Below are positions 1 through 10,259 of a DNA stretch of 64,000 nt, piece by piece. The notes beneath the pieces are model-generated. The model worked only from the letters and a program-made list of their open reading frames with translations. It made no database searches and was not told the origin of the DNA. Numbering within the stretch: position 1 is the stretch's first letter; every line of letters begins with the position of its first letter. Source of the DNA: Psychromonas aquimarina ATCC BAA-1526 (GTDB taxonomy: Bacteria; Pseudomonadota; Gammaproteobacteria; Enterobacterales; Psychromonadaceae); assembly GCF_000428725.1 (NCBI RefSeq), contig NZ_KE386793.1, forward strand, positions 1-64,000, given 5' to 3'. The position numbers and the translations under genes were made by a program.

Positions 1-3000
1 AACTATGAAAATCTGGTTACTACAGACACATCTACGGTGACGATTTCAGATACAACAAGCTATGTAACCGTCAGCTTAGAGGCAACTCGTTTTGTTAGTG
101 AAGGCGGCAGTATCACTTATACGGCTACATTAACTCATCCTGCAGACACTAACAGTCCTGTAACAGTTTACTTAGACATTAAGGATGAACATGGTCAGCC
201 TGTGACTATTAGCATAGCAGCCGGAGAAACAACCGGTACGGTTGCTGTTGCGGCGCCAAGTGATGATGTTTACCAGGACAGCAGTATTGTCTCTGCATCC
301 ATTACAGATGCTGTGGGCGGTAACTTTGAATATATCATTGATGATAGAACTCCTAAGATAACATTTGTTGGTGATACACAAGATACAACTACAGCCACAT
401 TAAGTGTGGATCAAACTGCCATTGATGAAGACGGTGCGTCATTAATTTATACCGTTACATTAAACAATGCTGCAGCCGAAGACATGACCGTGACTTTAAG
501 CAATGGTGCTACGGTATTTATTGCAAAAGATGCCTTTGCCGGCAGCAGTGCTCCGGTGGCGGTTGCCGCAGACTCGGATATTTATAAAGAAGCTGATACA
601 CAAATTGATGTAAGCATTACCGATGTTACAGCAAACAGTTTTGAAGCGCTGGATACCACAACTAACGGCAGTGTCAGTACTACGGTTAGCGACAGTATCG
701 ATGTTGTTTCAGCTGTTATTGAAGGTCCGGCTGAGGCTGTTCTTGAAGGTGAAAATGTTGAATTTACCGTTAAGTTAGTTGATGAAAACGGCCTGCCTAT
801 TACTGTTACGCAGGCAACTGAAATTACGGTGAGCTTTACTAACGGTACTGCTGAAAACGGTGATTATTCTGCCACTACGCAGACAGTGACTATTCAGCCC
901 GGCAGCAGCAGTGCAGTGGTGACTGTAGCAACCAATGTCGATGCGGATCATAACAATGAGACATTTACGGCTAATATTGACTCAGTTCAGGATCGTAATG
1001 AATTTGAATCAATTGTTGTCGGTCAGCAAAACAGTGCACAAGCCGCTATAGAAGAAGCCCCGCTTAGTGAAAGCAGCAGTATCACAATGAACGAAGATGC
1101 TGTTTACACCTATAAACAAGCTGATTTTAATTTTACCGATGTTGATGGTGATGCTTTAACTGCTATAAGAATTGAATCACTGCCGGAAATGGGAGATCTT
1201 TACTACAACGGAATTATCGTTACGGCGGCAGGGCTGGAGATAGACGCTGCCAATATCGGACTTCTTACATTTAAACCGGATGCTGATGATTCCGGTTCAG
1301 ATCAGTATAGTGATAACGGCGCGGATAAAGCAGGTGTTGGTGAACAGCATACTGACTATGCAAACTTTACCTTCAGTGTAAAAACAGATGATTACTGGAG
1401 CTCAAATACAGCTACTACAACTATCGATGTCAATGCAGTTGCTGATGAACCTACATTGAGTGTGACAAGTGAATCAACTGTAATAAGCCAGTCAATAACC
1501 GTTGATAATGTTACAGATACAACGAGCGGCTTTAATGTTTCTGCATTTAATGGTGACGGCTCATTATCAACCATTAGTTCAAATAACTGGCCAGGCGGCT
1601 TTGGTGTTACCGGTGCAGCTTCCGGTGCAGACAGTGAGTTAGGCGGTGCCGAAAAACTTGTTGTAACTTTTGATAATGATATTTCTTCTGTAGACGTTGC
1701 ATTTGCATGGAAAGCTCCGGGAGAAAATGCCTTTTATACATTTTATAAAGATGGTGTTGTGGTCGGCACAGGCACAAGTGTCGGCGGGAGTGATGGTGTT
1801 GATCCTGCTGTTACACTTAAGCCTGACAATGGTGCGCAGTTTGATCAAGTAGTATTTAGTGCTCCTCGTTCAGGTGATGATTATCTTATTAACTCAATAA
1901 CCTATGACAAAGCCGTTATTGAGACAGGACCAATTGTTATAGATGAAGAGGATTCTGTCGCACTTAATATAGATGCAGTTTTAACGGATACGGACGGCTC
2001 TGAAACATTAGCTGTTGTATTAAATGATATCCCTGTCGGCTTTACACTCAGCGACGGTACTCATTCATTTACAGCAGATGCTTCTACTACAAGTATTGAT
2101 ATCAGCGACTGGAGTCTAGATAACTTAACACTGCAGACAACTAATATCGCAGCGACAACTAGTTATATATTAAATGTTGTTGCTACCGCGACAGAGTATT
2201 CAAACAATGATTCAAGTTCAAAATCATTTCCGATTGAACTTACTGTCAATAATATTGAAGTGCCGACGGCTCCTACTATCAGCGCTGCAGAAACGAGTAC
2301 TGTGTCTGAAGAAGGATTGGCGGCATTAGGTGCAATAGCTGACAGCAGCGGCAGCAGTGATACAACAAATGCAGTTGTCAGTAATGGACAGTTCAGTGTT
2401 GCAGATGTTAATGGTGATACCTTAACTGTTACATTAAATACTCCGGCAGGAACTTATACTTCCGGCGGAGATAATATTTCCTGGACGCTTTCAAATTCAA
2501 ATCATACATTAACCGGCAGCACGGCAAACGGTGAGGTGTTAAAAGTAGAAATAAATGACGACGGCTCATACACTACTACTTTATTGGGGTCAATTGATCA
2601 TACTGATGCGACAACTGAAGACACGCTTGCACTTGCTATTGGTGTAACCGTTTCTGACGGCAGTTTAAGTTCTCAATCCACATTGAATGTTGTCATTGAA
2701 GATGATTCTGTACAGGTAGCTGACTCTACAAATAATATTCACCTTCAAGCTGTTAATACCAATGTACAGCTTGTTTTAGATTTTTCGGGGTCAATGAGAG
2801 GGGCTGCTTTAGACATAATGAAAGAAGCAGTGTCTAATATGTTAAGTGAATATGACAGCTTAGGAAATGTAAAAGTTAATATTGTCACCTTCTCTTCAAG
2901 TGCAGACACACATGTAAATGGATGGATGAGTGTTGCTGATGCCAAAAGCTATGTAGATGGATTGACAGATTCCAATATGGGAGGTTCGACAAATTACGAT

Positions 3001-5103
3001 GCTGCATTATTAGAAACGATGGATAGTTTTGGTGCAGGCGGTAGTATTGTAAATGCACAAAATGTATCGTACTTTTTAACTGACGGGGCGCCCTCTGGAT
3101 CAAGCGGTATTCAATCCGGCGAAGAAGCTACCTGGGTTAACTTCTTAAATACAAACAATATTAATTCATTCTCTTTTGCTATGGGCAGTGGTGCTTCGCA
3201 GAGCAATATAGACCCTATTGCATATGACGGTTCTGCTTCACCATCATCAAATACCGAAGGGGTAGTTGTTGCAAATATTAGTGAACTTCCTCCAATATTA
3301 CGGGATACGGTGAATGGTGAAAATTTAGGTCAACTGACTCAGGGCAGTGTTGGTAATATTGGTGATGCTGTTGGTTTTGGTGCTGATGGAAACGGTTATA
3401 TTGAAACTATATCTATTGACGGAGCAACCTATACCTATAATGCAGCACAGAACACAATATCAACTGTAGGTACGAATAATGCTTCGTTCGATAGTGCCAG
3501 CCATATATTAACGATTGAAACAGCACTTGACGGTAAATTTGCAGTTAATATGCTTGATGGAACATATGAATATACTGCTTCAGGAAAACAAACAACATCA
3601 GATGAAAAGATAACATATACAGCAGTGGATGCTGACGGTGACTCCGACAGGGCAGTGTTAACTATTGATATTCTACCGGCAGCCGCTGCACCTGATCCTG
3701 TCTATTCACCGGATGCCGATGTCATTAAAACTTACCAGAATACACCTTATGATGGTATATCTACCGGTAATGGAAATGATATTTTGACTATTAGTAAAAG
3801 TATTACACGAGATATTAGCACTAGCGACGGCAATGATACTATTTCTGCAGGTGGTCACATATACAATGGTGCCGTAATAAATATGGGCGCCGGGAACGAC
3901 ACCTTAAATATTCAAAAATCCATGTCCTCAGATGTATATATAAAGGGGGCCGGTACTATTGATATGGGCAGCGGGGAAGATACGATAGTTTTTGCACAGG
4001 CGAGTTCATCAGAGTTCACTTATTCAATTGATAATAGTGGAGTCTTGCATATTGAGCACAAGACTAATTCAAGAATTTCATTATACGTTGAAAATGTTGA
4101 ACATATCTATTTTGGCGGAGATAACAAAACTTTTGATGTTGGTACTGCTCCAGTTCAACAAGGTGTATTTATTGACGGCATAGTTTCAGGTTTAAGCTAT
4201 AAAACATCATCTGGTATGACAGGTCTTACTGGTGAAAACGGCGAGTTTAACTATTTAGCCGGTGATACTGTTACCTTTACTATTGGTAATATTGTACTTG
4301 GTTCTATGGATACTGCTCATATGCAGGATGAACAACTTTTCTTACAGGATTTAGCAAACGTAGCAAGAACAGATGTTAATGATGAGTATGTTGAAAATAT
4401 GGCAGTACTTCTTCAGTCACTCGATGCTGATGGCGATGCTTATAATGGTATTGTTATTACCCAGGCGATGAGAGATGCCTTTTCTGACAATGATTTTGAC
4501 TTAGCCACTATATCTGAACAGGATTTAGTAACTATCATTGAACAGACGGGACATACGGCACTTAGTGAAGATGCCGCTATGGAGCATGTTCAAGATATGC
4601 TTGAACTGCATGCCGGCATGGACGGCGCTGAGTTTGACCAGCGTGTGCTTGATGATTCTCTTAGCATAGATAACGATACTCTTATTGCCGGTTCTGATAA
4701 TGATTATCTTATTGGTGAAACAGGAGCAGATACTTTTGTCTGGTTAGACGATGATATAGATGGTGGAACTGATCATATTCAAGATTTTAATATCTCCGAA
4801 GGTGACAAACTAGATCTCAGCGATCTGCTTCATGTCAAACTGGGTGATACGCTTGATGATTATCTAAACTTTTCCTCTGATGGTACTAACACTACTATTG
4901 ATGTTTTTGTGGATGGTGATGCAGCTGATGCTGGTGCCGCTAGTCAGACGATTGTTCTTGATGGTGTTGATTTAGGCAGTAATGATGTATCGATCATCAA
5001 TAACCTGTTTGATAATAACAATAGTGGTCCTCTGATTATTAGTGATGTTGCCGTTGATGAAGTGACACATATGATCACCGAAATTCCGGATGATCATACT
5101 TAA
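1..5103 (+). CDS. Giant type I secreted RTX-like adhesin (LapA/BpfA-like), C-terminal part
   Basis: The frame is open from base 1, so the start lies upstream; 1700 residues are visible. The first ~340 residues are tandem Ig-like/Calx-beta-like modules rich in Thr, Val, Asp and Ser. A cadherin-like segment follows (about 355-485). A von Willebrand A domain holds the MIDAS motif D927-F-S929-G-S931 and a later FLTDG. Degenerate RTX nonapeptides (GNGND, SDGND, GAGND, GSGED) lie around residues 1255-1325, then a module starting GVFIDGIVSGLSY near 1388. The last ~140 residues carry GSDNDYLIGETGADTF and an acidic tail typical of type I secretion signals. Family knowledge: such adhesins are held at the outer membrane by an N-terminal plug and released by LapG. 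That N-terminus is not in the window. The downstream lap-type genes support the assignment. Confidence 0.93.
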   Translation, partial: NYENLVTTDTSTVTISDTTSYVTVSLEATRFVSEGGSITYTATLTHPADTNSPVTVYLDIKDEHGQPVTISIAAGETTGTVAVAAPSDDVYQDSSIVSASITDAVGGNFEYIIDDRTPKITFVGDTQDTTTATLSVDQTAIDEDGASLIYTVTLNNAAAEDMTVTLSNGATVFIAKDAFAGSSAPVAVAADSDIYKEADTQIDVSITDVTANSFEALDTTTNGSVSTTVSDSIDVVSAVIEGPAEAVLEGENVEFTVKLVDENGLPITVTQATEITVSFTNGTAENGDYSATTQTVTIQPGSSSAVVTVATNVDADHNNETFTANIDSVQDRNEFESIVVGQQNSAQAAIEEAPLSESSSITMNEDAVYTYKQADFNFTDVDGDALTAIRIESLPEMGDLYYNGIIVTAAGLEIDAANIGLLTFKPDADDSGSDQYSDNGADKAGVGEQHTDYANFTFSVKTDDYWSSNTATTTIDVNAVADEPTLSVTSESTVISQSITVDNVTDTTSGFNVSAFNGDGSLSTISSNNWPGGFGVTGAASGADSELGGAEKLVVTFDNDISSVDVAFAWKAPGENAFYTFYKDGVVVGTGTSVGGSDGVDPAVTLKPDNGAQFDQVVFSAPRSGDDYLINSITYDKAVIETGPIVIDEEDSVALNIDAVLTDTDGSETLAVVLNDIPVGFTLSDGTHSFTADASTTSIDISDWSLDNLTLQTTNIAATTSYILNVVATATEYSNNDSSSKSFPIELTVNNIEVPTAPTISAAETSTVSEEGLAALGAIADSSGSSDTTNAVVSNGQFSVADVNGDTLTVTLNTPAGTYTSGGDNISWTLSNSNHTLTGSTANGEVLKVEINDDGSYTTTLLGSIDHTDATTEDTLALAIGVTVSDGSLSSQSTLNVVIEDDSVQVADSTNNIHLQAVNTNVQLVLDFSGSMRGAALDIMKEAVSNMLSEYDSLGNVKVNIVTFSSSADTHVNGWMSVADAKSYVDGLTDSNMGGSTNYDAALLETMDSFGAGGSIVNAQNVSYFLTDGAPSGSSGIQSGEEATWVNFLNTNNINSFSFAMGSGASQSNIDPIAYDGSASPSSNTEGVVVANISELPPILRDTVNGENLGQLTQGSVGNIGDAVGFGADGNGYIETISIDGATYTYNAAQNTISTVGTNNASFDSASHILTIETALDGKFAVNMLDGTYEYTASGKQTTSDEKITYTAVDADGDSDRAVLTIDILPAAAAPDPVYSPDADVIKTYQNTPYDGISTGNGNDILTISKSITRDISTSDGNDTISAGGHIYNGAVINMGAGNDTLNIQKSMSSDVYIKGAGTIDMGSGEDTIVFAQASSSEFTYSIDNSGVLHIEHKTNSRISLYVENVEHIYFGGDNKTFDVGTAPVQQGVFIDGIVSGLSYKTSSGMTGLTGENGEFNYLAGDTVTFTIGNIVLGSMDTAHMQDEQLFLQDLANVARTDVNDEYVENMAVLLQSLDADGDAYNGIVITQAMRDAFSDNDFDLATISEQDLVTIIEQTGHTALSEDAAMEHVQDMLELHAGMDGAEFDQRVLDDSLSIDNDTLIAGSDNDYLIGETGADTFVWLDDDIDGGTDHIQDFNISEGDKLDLSDLLHVKLGDTLDDYLNFSSDGTNTTIDVFVDGDAADAGAASQTIVLDGVDLGSNDVSIINNLFDNNNSGPLIISDVAVDEVTHMITEIPDDHT

Positions 5104-5122
5104 CACCTTAATTTTAAGCCTT

Positions 5123-5155
5123 AAAAAGAGCAGCCCAAGCGGCTGCTCTTTTTGT
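5123..5155 (+). terminator. Rho-independent terminator after the adhesin gene
   Basis: A perfect 13-bp stem (AAAAAGAGCAGCC at 5123-5135 with GGCTGCTCTTTTT at 5141-5153) has a 5-nt loop and ends in a T run. It separates the adhesin transcript from the secretion operon, so the two are probably transcribed independently. Confidence 0.9.
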
Positions 5156-5289
5156 TGTACAGCGGCTAATTAACACTTTTTATTATTTATTAAGCTTGTA
5201 TGCCCCCATAATTGCTATGAGGTTATACACTTATAGCGTCTTCATAACATATTCATTTATTTCGAAATTTTTCTGAGAGTATTTTTTAA

Positions 5290-7467
5290 ATGCAGTCTTC
5301 ATCTTCAACACAAGAAAAACAGTGGACGATTAATGCCTCACAGCGAGTCAGTGATGACCCGCTTCTTGATTGTTTAGTTCTGCTTAGTGAACACTTCGGT
5401 AATCCGTGTTCGGCCGAGGCATTAGCCGCGGGACTACCCCTTTCCGGCAGCAGCCTTTCTCCTGAACTGCTGCCGCAGGCCGCCGCCCGTGCTGGACTGA
5501 GCGCAAAACTAAGCCGTAAAAGTCTTAATAATATCCCGGCTATGCTTCTGCCCTGTATATTGATGCTCAAAGATCAAAAAGCCTGCGTACTGCAGGAACT
5601 TGATATTAAAGCTAATAAAGCAATTATTTCATTACCAGAAACCGGCGGGGAAGAGTCGCTTAGTATTGAAGAGTTAGAGTCCGTTTATGTGGGCTACCTG
5701 TTTTTAATTAAACAGAAATATCATGGTGATCGTGATTTTGATGTGCATATCGCTGATACCAAAAAGCACTGGTTATGGGACACTATCCGCGAATCTGCGC
5801 CTATCTATCGTGATGTTATTATCGCCTCAATATTAGTTAATATATTTGCACTTGTTTCGCCTCTGTTTGTTATGAATATATACGATAAGGTTGTGCCTAA
5901 TCTGGCTTTTGAAACATTATGGGTATTAGCGATAGGCGGCTCGGTTGCTTATATTTTTGATCTGGTTTTGAAACAGCTTCGCAGTTATCTAATTGATGTT
6001 GCGGGGAAAAAAGTTGATATTCAGGTCTCCTCAAAACTGTTTGCTAAGATTGTCGGTATTCCACTAGAGAAACGTGCACCAAGTGTCGGCGGTATGGCAC
6101 GTCAGTTAGGTGAGTTTGACAGCATTCGGGAGTTTTTATCCTCAGCGACGATTACCGCATTAGTTGATCTGCCTTTTTCTATCCTGTTTATGTTTATTAT
6201 CTATCTGGTTGCCGGTGATCTGGCGGTATTCTCTGTGGTCGCAACTCTGCTGATCCTTGGTTACACCCTGATTATGCAGCCGAAATTACGCATTGCGATT
6301 GAAGAAAGTAATAAATTTTCAGGATTACGCCACGGCCATCTGATTGAGAGTTTAACTGCACTTGAGTCGATTAAAGCCAACGGTGCGGAAGGGGTTATTC
6401 AGAACTCCTGGCAGCAGATGTTAGGTCATACTTCCAACTGGCAGTTAAAAACGAAAATGATCACTAACTCTGTCTCAAATGTATCCAGCTTTATTGTGCA
6501 GTTCGCTGTTATTGCTGTCATTGTATTAGGTGTCTACCGTGTGTCAGAGGGATTGATATCCATGGGCGGAATTATCGCCGCGGTTATGTTATCTAGCCGT
6601 GCTATCGGGCCGATGGCTAAGGTGGCTGCGTTAATGACGCGTTATAACCAGACGGTAAGCTCATTAAGGCAGCTGGACGGTATTATGGAGCAGGAGGGCG
6701 AGTTTGAAAATAAAGGCCATCTTGCCAGCCGCTTGAAATTAGAAGGTAATATAATTATTGAGCACGTTAGTTTTAATTACCCGGAAATAGAAAAGCCGGC
6801 GTTATATCCGCTGTCATTGAAGGTTAAACCTGGTGAAAAAATTGCCATTATAGGGCGTAACGGCTCAGGCAAAAGTACTCTGGCTAAGGTGATGCTCGGA
6901 CTGTTTCAGCCTTCGCTCGGCAGCATTCGTTATGACGGATTACATCAGGGGCAGATACATCCCAGTGATTTACGTCGTAACTTTGGTTATCTGCCGCAGG
7001 ATATCGTGCTTTTCCATGGGTCGATTAAAGACAATATTTTATTCGGCACCAGACAGGTAACAGAATATCAGTTAATTCGAGCAGTGCAGCTTTCCGGCGT
7101 TAGTATGTTTACCGATCTTGAATCTGAAGGCTTAGATCTGCAGGTTGGTGAAGGCGGTAAATCTTTATCCCGCGGACAGCGTCAGGCTGTTGCATTAGCC
7201 CGTGCTATTTTAAATGATCCGCAGGTTCTATTACTGGATGAACCGACGGCCAGTTTAGACGCGCGTGCTGAAAAACAGTTTATTAATTCCATGTCACAAA
7301 CGGTGCAGAATAGAACTATGTTTTTAATAACTCACAAGATGCACCTTCTACAGCTCGTGGATCGAATCATAGTGCTTGATAAAGGGCATTTAGTTGCAGA
7401 TGGACCCAAGGATATTATTCTCGACAAACTTAAAAAGGGTTTATTAGCCTCTGGAGCTAAAGTATGA
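5290..7467 (+). CDS. lapB: Type I secretion ABC transporter for the adhesin (LapB-like)
   Basis: Inner-membrane exporter that uses ATP to drive the adhesin through the type I channel. At 725 residues it has the usual three-part layout: an N-terminal C39-peptidase-like domain (about 1-135), a six-helix ABC membrane domain (about 160-440) and a nucleotide-binding domain. The last shows Walker A (IGRNGSGKST), signature LSRGQRQ and Walker B (VLLLDEPTAS). In relatives such as HlyB the peptidase-like domain is non-catalytic and binds substrate; I assume the same here. It opens a run of six genes (lapB, lapC, lapE, OmpA-like, lapG, lapD) with mostly 4-bp overlaps. The start ATG is the first in frame after the upstream terminator. 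Confidence 0.93.
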   Translation: MQSSSSTQEKQWTINASQRVSDDPLLDCLVLLSEHFGNPCSAEALAAGLPLSGSSLSPELLPQAAARAGLSAKLSRKSLNNIPAMLLPCILMLKDQKACVLQELDIKANKAIISLPETGGEESLSIEELESVYVGYLFLIKQKYHGDRDFDVHIADTKKHWLWDTIRESAPIYRDVIIASILVNIFALVSPLFVMNIYDKVVPNLAFETLWVLAIGGSVAYIFDLVLKQLRSYLIDVAGKKVDIQVSSKLFAKIVGIPLEKRAPSVGGMARQLGEFDSIREFLSSATITALVDLPFSILFMFIIYLVAGDLAVFSVVATLLILGYTLIMQPKLRIAIEESNKFSGLRHGHLIESLTALESIKANGAEGVIQNSWQQMLGHTSNWQLKTKMITNSVSNVSSFIVQFAVIAVIVLGVYRVSEGLISMGGIIAAVMLSSRAIGPMAKVAALMTRYNQTVSSLRQLDGIMEQEGEFENKGHLASRLKLEGNIIIEHVSFNYPEIEKPALYPLSLKVKPGEKIAIIGRNGSGKSTLAKVMLGLFQPSLGSIRYDGLHQGQIHPSDLRRNFGYLPQDIVLFHGSIKDNILFGTRQVTEYQLIRAVQLSGVSMFTDLESEGLDLQVGEGGKSLSRGQRQAVALARAILNDPQVLLLDEPTASLDARAEKQFINSMSQTVQNRTMFLITHKMHLLQLVDRIIVLDKGHLVADGPKDIILDKLKKGLLASGAKV

Positions 7468-8837
7468 AAATAACTAAAGAAGATCTGGAAATGGCCGACG
7501 ATGTGTACGGTGCTATTTTAACTCAGACACCCAGCGTGCACCGCTTAACTATCTGGTCATTAGCGGCTTTAGTTACCTGCTTTATTGTCTGGGCATATTA
7601 TGCTGAGCTGGATCGGGTTACTCGAGGTGAAGGAAAGGTCATTCCCTCTACTCAGATTCAGGTTATCCAAAGTCTGGACGGCGGTATTTTACAAGAGCTG
7701 TATGTTAAAGAGGGCATGCAGGTAAAAAAAGGCCAGTCATTAGCACGTATTGATGATACGCGTTTCCGCTCTGATATGGCGCAGCAGAATAAAGAGGTTG
7801 ATTCCCTGCGTTCTGACATTATCCGTTTACGTGCAGAGCTCAGCAGCATATTAGTTGCGGACGTAGCAGACTGGCAGCGGCAGATAAAGATCAACAAAGA
7901 GTCACTTAATTTTCCGGCAGATTTAAAAGAAACAGCGCAAAAATTAGTATTACGGCAGCAAGATGAATATAATGGCCGCCTTAATAATCTAGAGAACCAA
8001 GTTGCAATACAGGGACAACAGATTAAGCAGCGCCAGCAGGAGGTAAAAGAGTTAAATTCTAAAATAATAACCCTGCAGACAAGCCTGAAACTGGCAAATC
8101 GGGAGTTAAAGTTAACACGTCCTCTGGCGGTAAAAAATATTGTTCCTGAGGTCGAACTGCTTAAGTTAGAGCGTTCAGTTAACGATATTAAAGGTGAACT
8201 AACCGCGCTGCAGTTATTAAAACCTAAACTTAACTCTGCTTTTGATGAAGCAGTTTTAAAACGCCGTGAAGCGGTACTTAATTATCGAACCGATGCGCGT
8301 GCACAGCTGAATGAACTGCAGTCGAAATTTTCTCGAATTACAGAAGCACAGGTTGGTGTTAAAGATAAAGTAACTAAAGCGCTGATTACTTCACCTGTGG
8401 TCGGCACGATTAAAACCGTGCATATAACTACCTTAGGCGGTGTTGTACAGCCTGGGCAGGTACTGCTGGAGATAGTACCAACCGATGATAAATTATTAAT
8501 TGAAGCTAAAATAATACCTAAAGATATTGCTTTTATTCATCTTGGACTGCCGGCAATGGTAAAAATTACCGCTTATGATTTCACCCGATACGGCGGGCTT
8601 GAAGGTGTTGTTGAACATATCAGTGCTGATACAACGCAGGATGAAGAGGGTAACAGTTTTTATATTATTAGAGTAAGAACCAACGAATCAAGCATGCACA
8701 GTAAAGATAAGGAGAATATGCCGATTATTCCCGGAATGATGACATCTGTTGATGTGATGATCAGCAAAAGAACTGTGCTTGAATATATTTTGAATCCGAT
8801 TTTAAGAGCAAAAGAGATGGCGCTCAGAGAACATTAA
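7464..8837 (+). CDS. lapC: Type I secretion membrane-fusion protein (LapC/HlyD-like)
   Basis: Periplasmic adaptor that links the ABC transporter to the TolC-like outer-membrane channel. The 457 residues show a single N-terminal membrane helix (about 28-47, WSLAALVTCFIVWAYY), a lipoyl/barrel-sandwich half (GEGKVIPSTQIQVIQSLDGG), long coiled-coil hairpins rich in Gln, Glu and Lys (about 90-290), then the second lipoyl half and the beta-barrel domain (ALITSPVVGTIK onward). Its ATG overlaps the lapB stop by 4 bp, which suggests translational coupling. Length and order match HlyD-family proteins of LapA-type systems. Confidence 0.93.
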   Translation: MKITKEDLEMADDVYGAILTQTPSVHRLTIWSLAALVTCFIVWAYYAELDRVTRGEGKVIPSTQIQVIQSLDGGILQELYVKEGMQVKKGQSLARIDDTRFRSDMAQQNKEVDSLRSDIIRLRAELSSILVADVADWQRQIKINKESLNFPADLKETAQKLVLRQQDEYNGRLNNLENQVAIQGQQIKQRQQEVKELNSKIITLQTSLKLANRELKLTRPLAVKNIVPEVELLKLERSVNDIKGELTALQLLKPKLNSAFDEAVLKRREAVLNYRTDARAQLNELQSKFSRITEAQVGVKDKVTKALITSPVVGTIKTVHITTLGGVVQPGQVLLEIVPTDDKLLIEAKIIPKDIAFIHLGLPAMVKITAYDFTRYGGLEGVVEHISADTTQDEEGNSFYIIRVRTNESSMHSKDKENMPIIPGMMTSVDVMISKRTVLEYILNPILRAKEMALREH

Positions 8838-8870
8838 AATCGAATTTTTTAACCAAGAAATGGAGTGAAA

Positions 8871-10259
8871 ATGAAGCCCTTAAATTTTAAAACGGCTCAA
8901 AAATGCGCAGTAGGAATATTGTGCTCCGCAGTAATGTGGCCGGCCGCTGTTAACAGTCAGTCTCTGGAACAAGCGGTTGCTTTTTCATTGGACACTCATC
9001 CGGAACTGCGGGCTGCTTATACACGTTTTAAAGTGAAAGAAAAGCAGGTTGAGCAGGCAGAAGCCGGTTATTTACCGACGGTTGATCTGACCGGGGGTTA
9101 TGGTTATGAATACACTGATAGTCCTGGTACGCGTCGTAAAGGTGATGATAATACCGAAAGCATGATGCGTCGTGAGCTCGGTGTCAGCCTTAATCAGAGT
9201 CTTTTCAGCGGTTTTCATACCAGCAGCGAAGTTAAGCGGACTAGTTATGCAACAAGTGCTGAACAGTGGCGTTTACATGCGCTTGCAGAAGATTTAGCGT
9301 TAGAAATCAGTAAAGTTTATGTGGATCTGATTAAAGCTGAAAAGCTAGTGGCTCTTTCTGAAAAAAATCTTGCTTCTCATGAGGAGATTTACCAGCAGAT
9401 TAAAGAACGTACGGATTCGGGGATTGGAAGTCGAGCTGATTTGTCACAGATAAACGGCCGTCTTGCAAAAGCACAGTCAAATTTAATTGCCGCAAAAAAT
9501 AACTATCTGGACAGCAAAACTAAGTTCTACCGTGTTGTAGATCAGAAGCCTGATAATTTAGTAATTCCATATCCTGATTCTAACTTCCTGCCGGAAAGTA
9601 GAGAAGCCGGGTTGGAAATGGCGCTGGCAAACCACCCGGTTATTAAATCTGCGGGTAATGATATTCAGTCATCAATTGCTCAGTATGATGCAGCTAAGTC
9701 AAACTATTACCCGAAAGTATCACTGCAGCTTAATGCCAACTTTAATGATAATCTTGACGGCGAAGACGGCAGTGGTACACCGGATGTCGGCGGTGAAAAT
9801 AATGATGTAGTTGCTATGGTGCGTTTTTCTTATAACATTTTTGCCGGTGGTAAAGATGAAGCCTATGCAAAAGAAACCGCTTATAAAATGAGTGAAGCCA
9901 AAGAGCTTAACCGCGGGGTTCACCGCCAGGTTAAGGAAGGTTTTATTCTTTCCTGGGATGCTTTTGAACAGCTCAATCTGCAGAAAAAATATATCAAAAT
10001 GCACGTTATTGCATCAAAAGATACACAGTCAGATTATCAGCAGCAGTTTAAAATAGGTCAGCGTAGTTTATTAGATCTGTTAGATACGGAAAATGAACTG
10101 TTCCAGGCAAGAAGAGACTTTTTAGATGCTGAGTTTACAGAAATAACCGCACAATACCGTATTATGCATTCCATGGGACTGCTGCTCACAGCCCTGAGAG
10201 TGACCCGCCCGGAGGCGTGGCAGGGAGAAGAGCAATTTGAAGGAGGAGTTTCACAATGA
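8871..10259 (+). CDS. lapE: TolC-like outer-membrane channel of the adhesin secretion system (LapE/AggA-like)
   Basis: Outer-membrane factor completing the type I exporter. The product has a signal peptide (hydrophobic stretch ending near WPAAVNSQS) and two OEP repeats of amphipathic helices (about 25-220 and 240-440). I chose ATG 8871 because GGAG lies 5 nt upstream; a GTG two codons earlier (8865) overlaps that ribosome site. TolC-type trimers form a beta-barrel and a periplasmic alpha-tunnel. The gene follows lapC by 33 bp and its stop overlaps the next gene by 4 bp. Confidence 0.92.
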   Translation: MKPLNFKTAQKCAVGILCSAVMWPAAVNSQSLEQAVAFSLDTHPELRAAYTRFKVKEKQVEQAEAGYLPTVDLTGGYGYEYTDSPGTRRKGDDNTESMMRRELGVSLNQSLFSGFHTSSEVKRTSYATSAEQWRLHALAEDLALEISKVYVDLIKAEKLVALSEKNLASHEEIYQQIKERTDSGIGSRADLSQINGRLAKAQSNLIAAKNNYLDSKTKFYRVVDQKPDNLVIPYPDSNFLPESREAGLEMALANHPVIKSAGNDIQSSIAQYDAAKSNYYPKVSLQLNANFNDNLDGEDGSGTPDVGGENNDVVAMVRFSYNIFAGGKDEAYAKETAYKMSEAKELNRGVHRQVKEGFILSWDAFEQLNLQKKYIKMHVIASKDTQSDYQQQFKIGQRSLLDLLDTENELFQARRDFLDAEFTEITAQYRIMHSMGLLLTALRVTRPEAWQGEEQFEGGVSQ

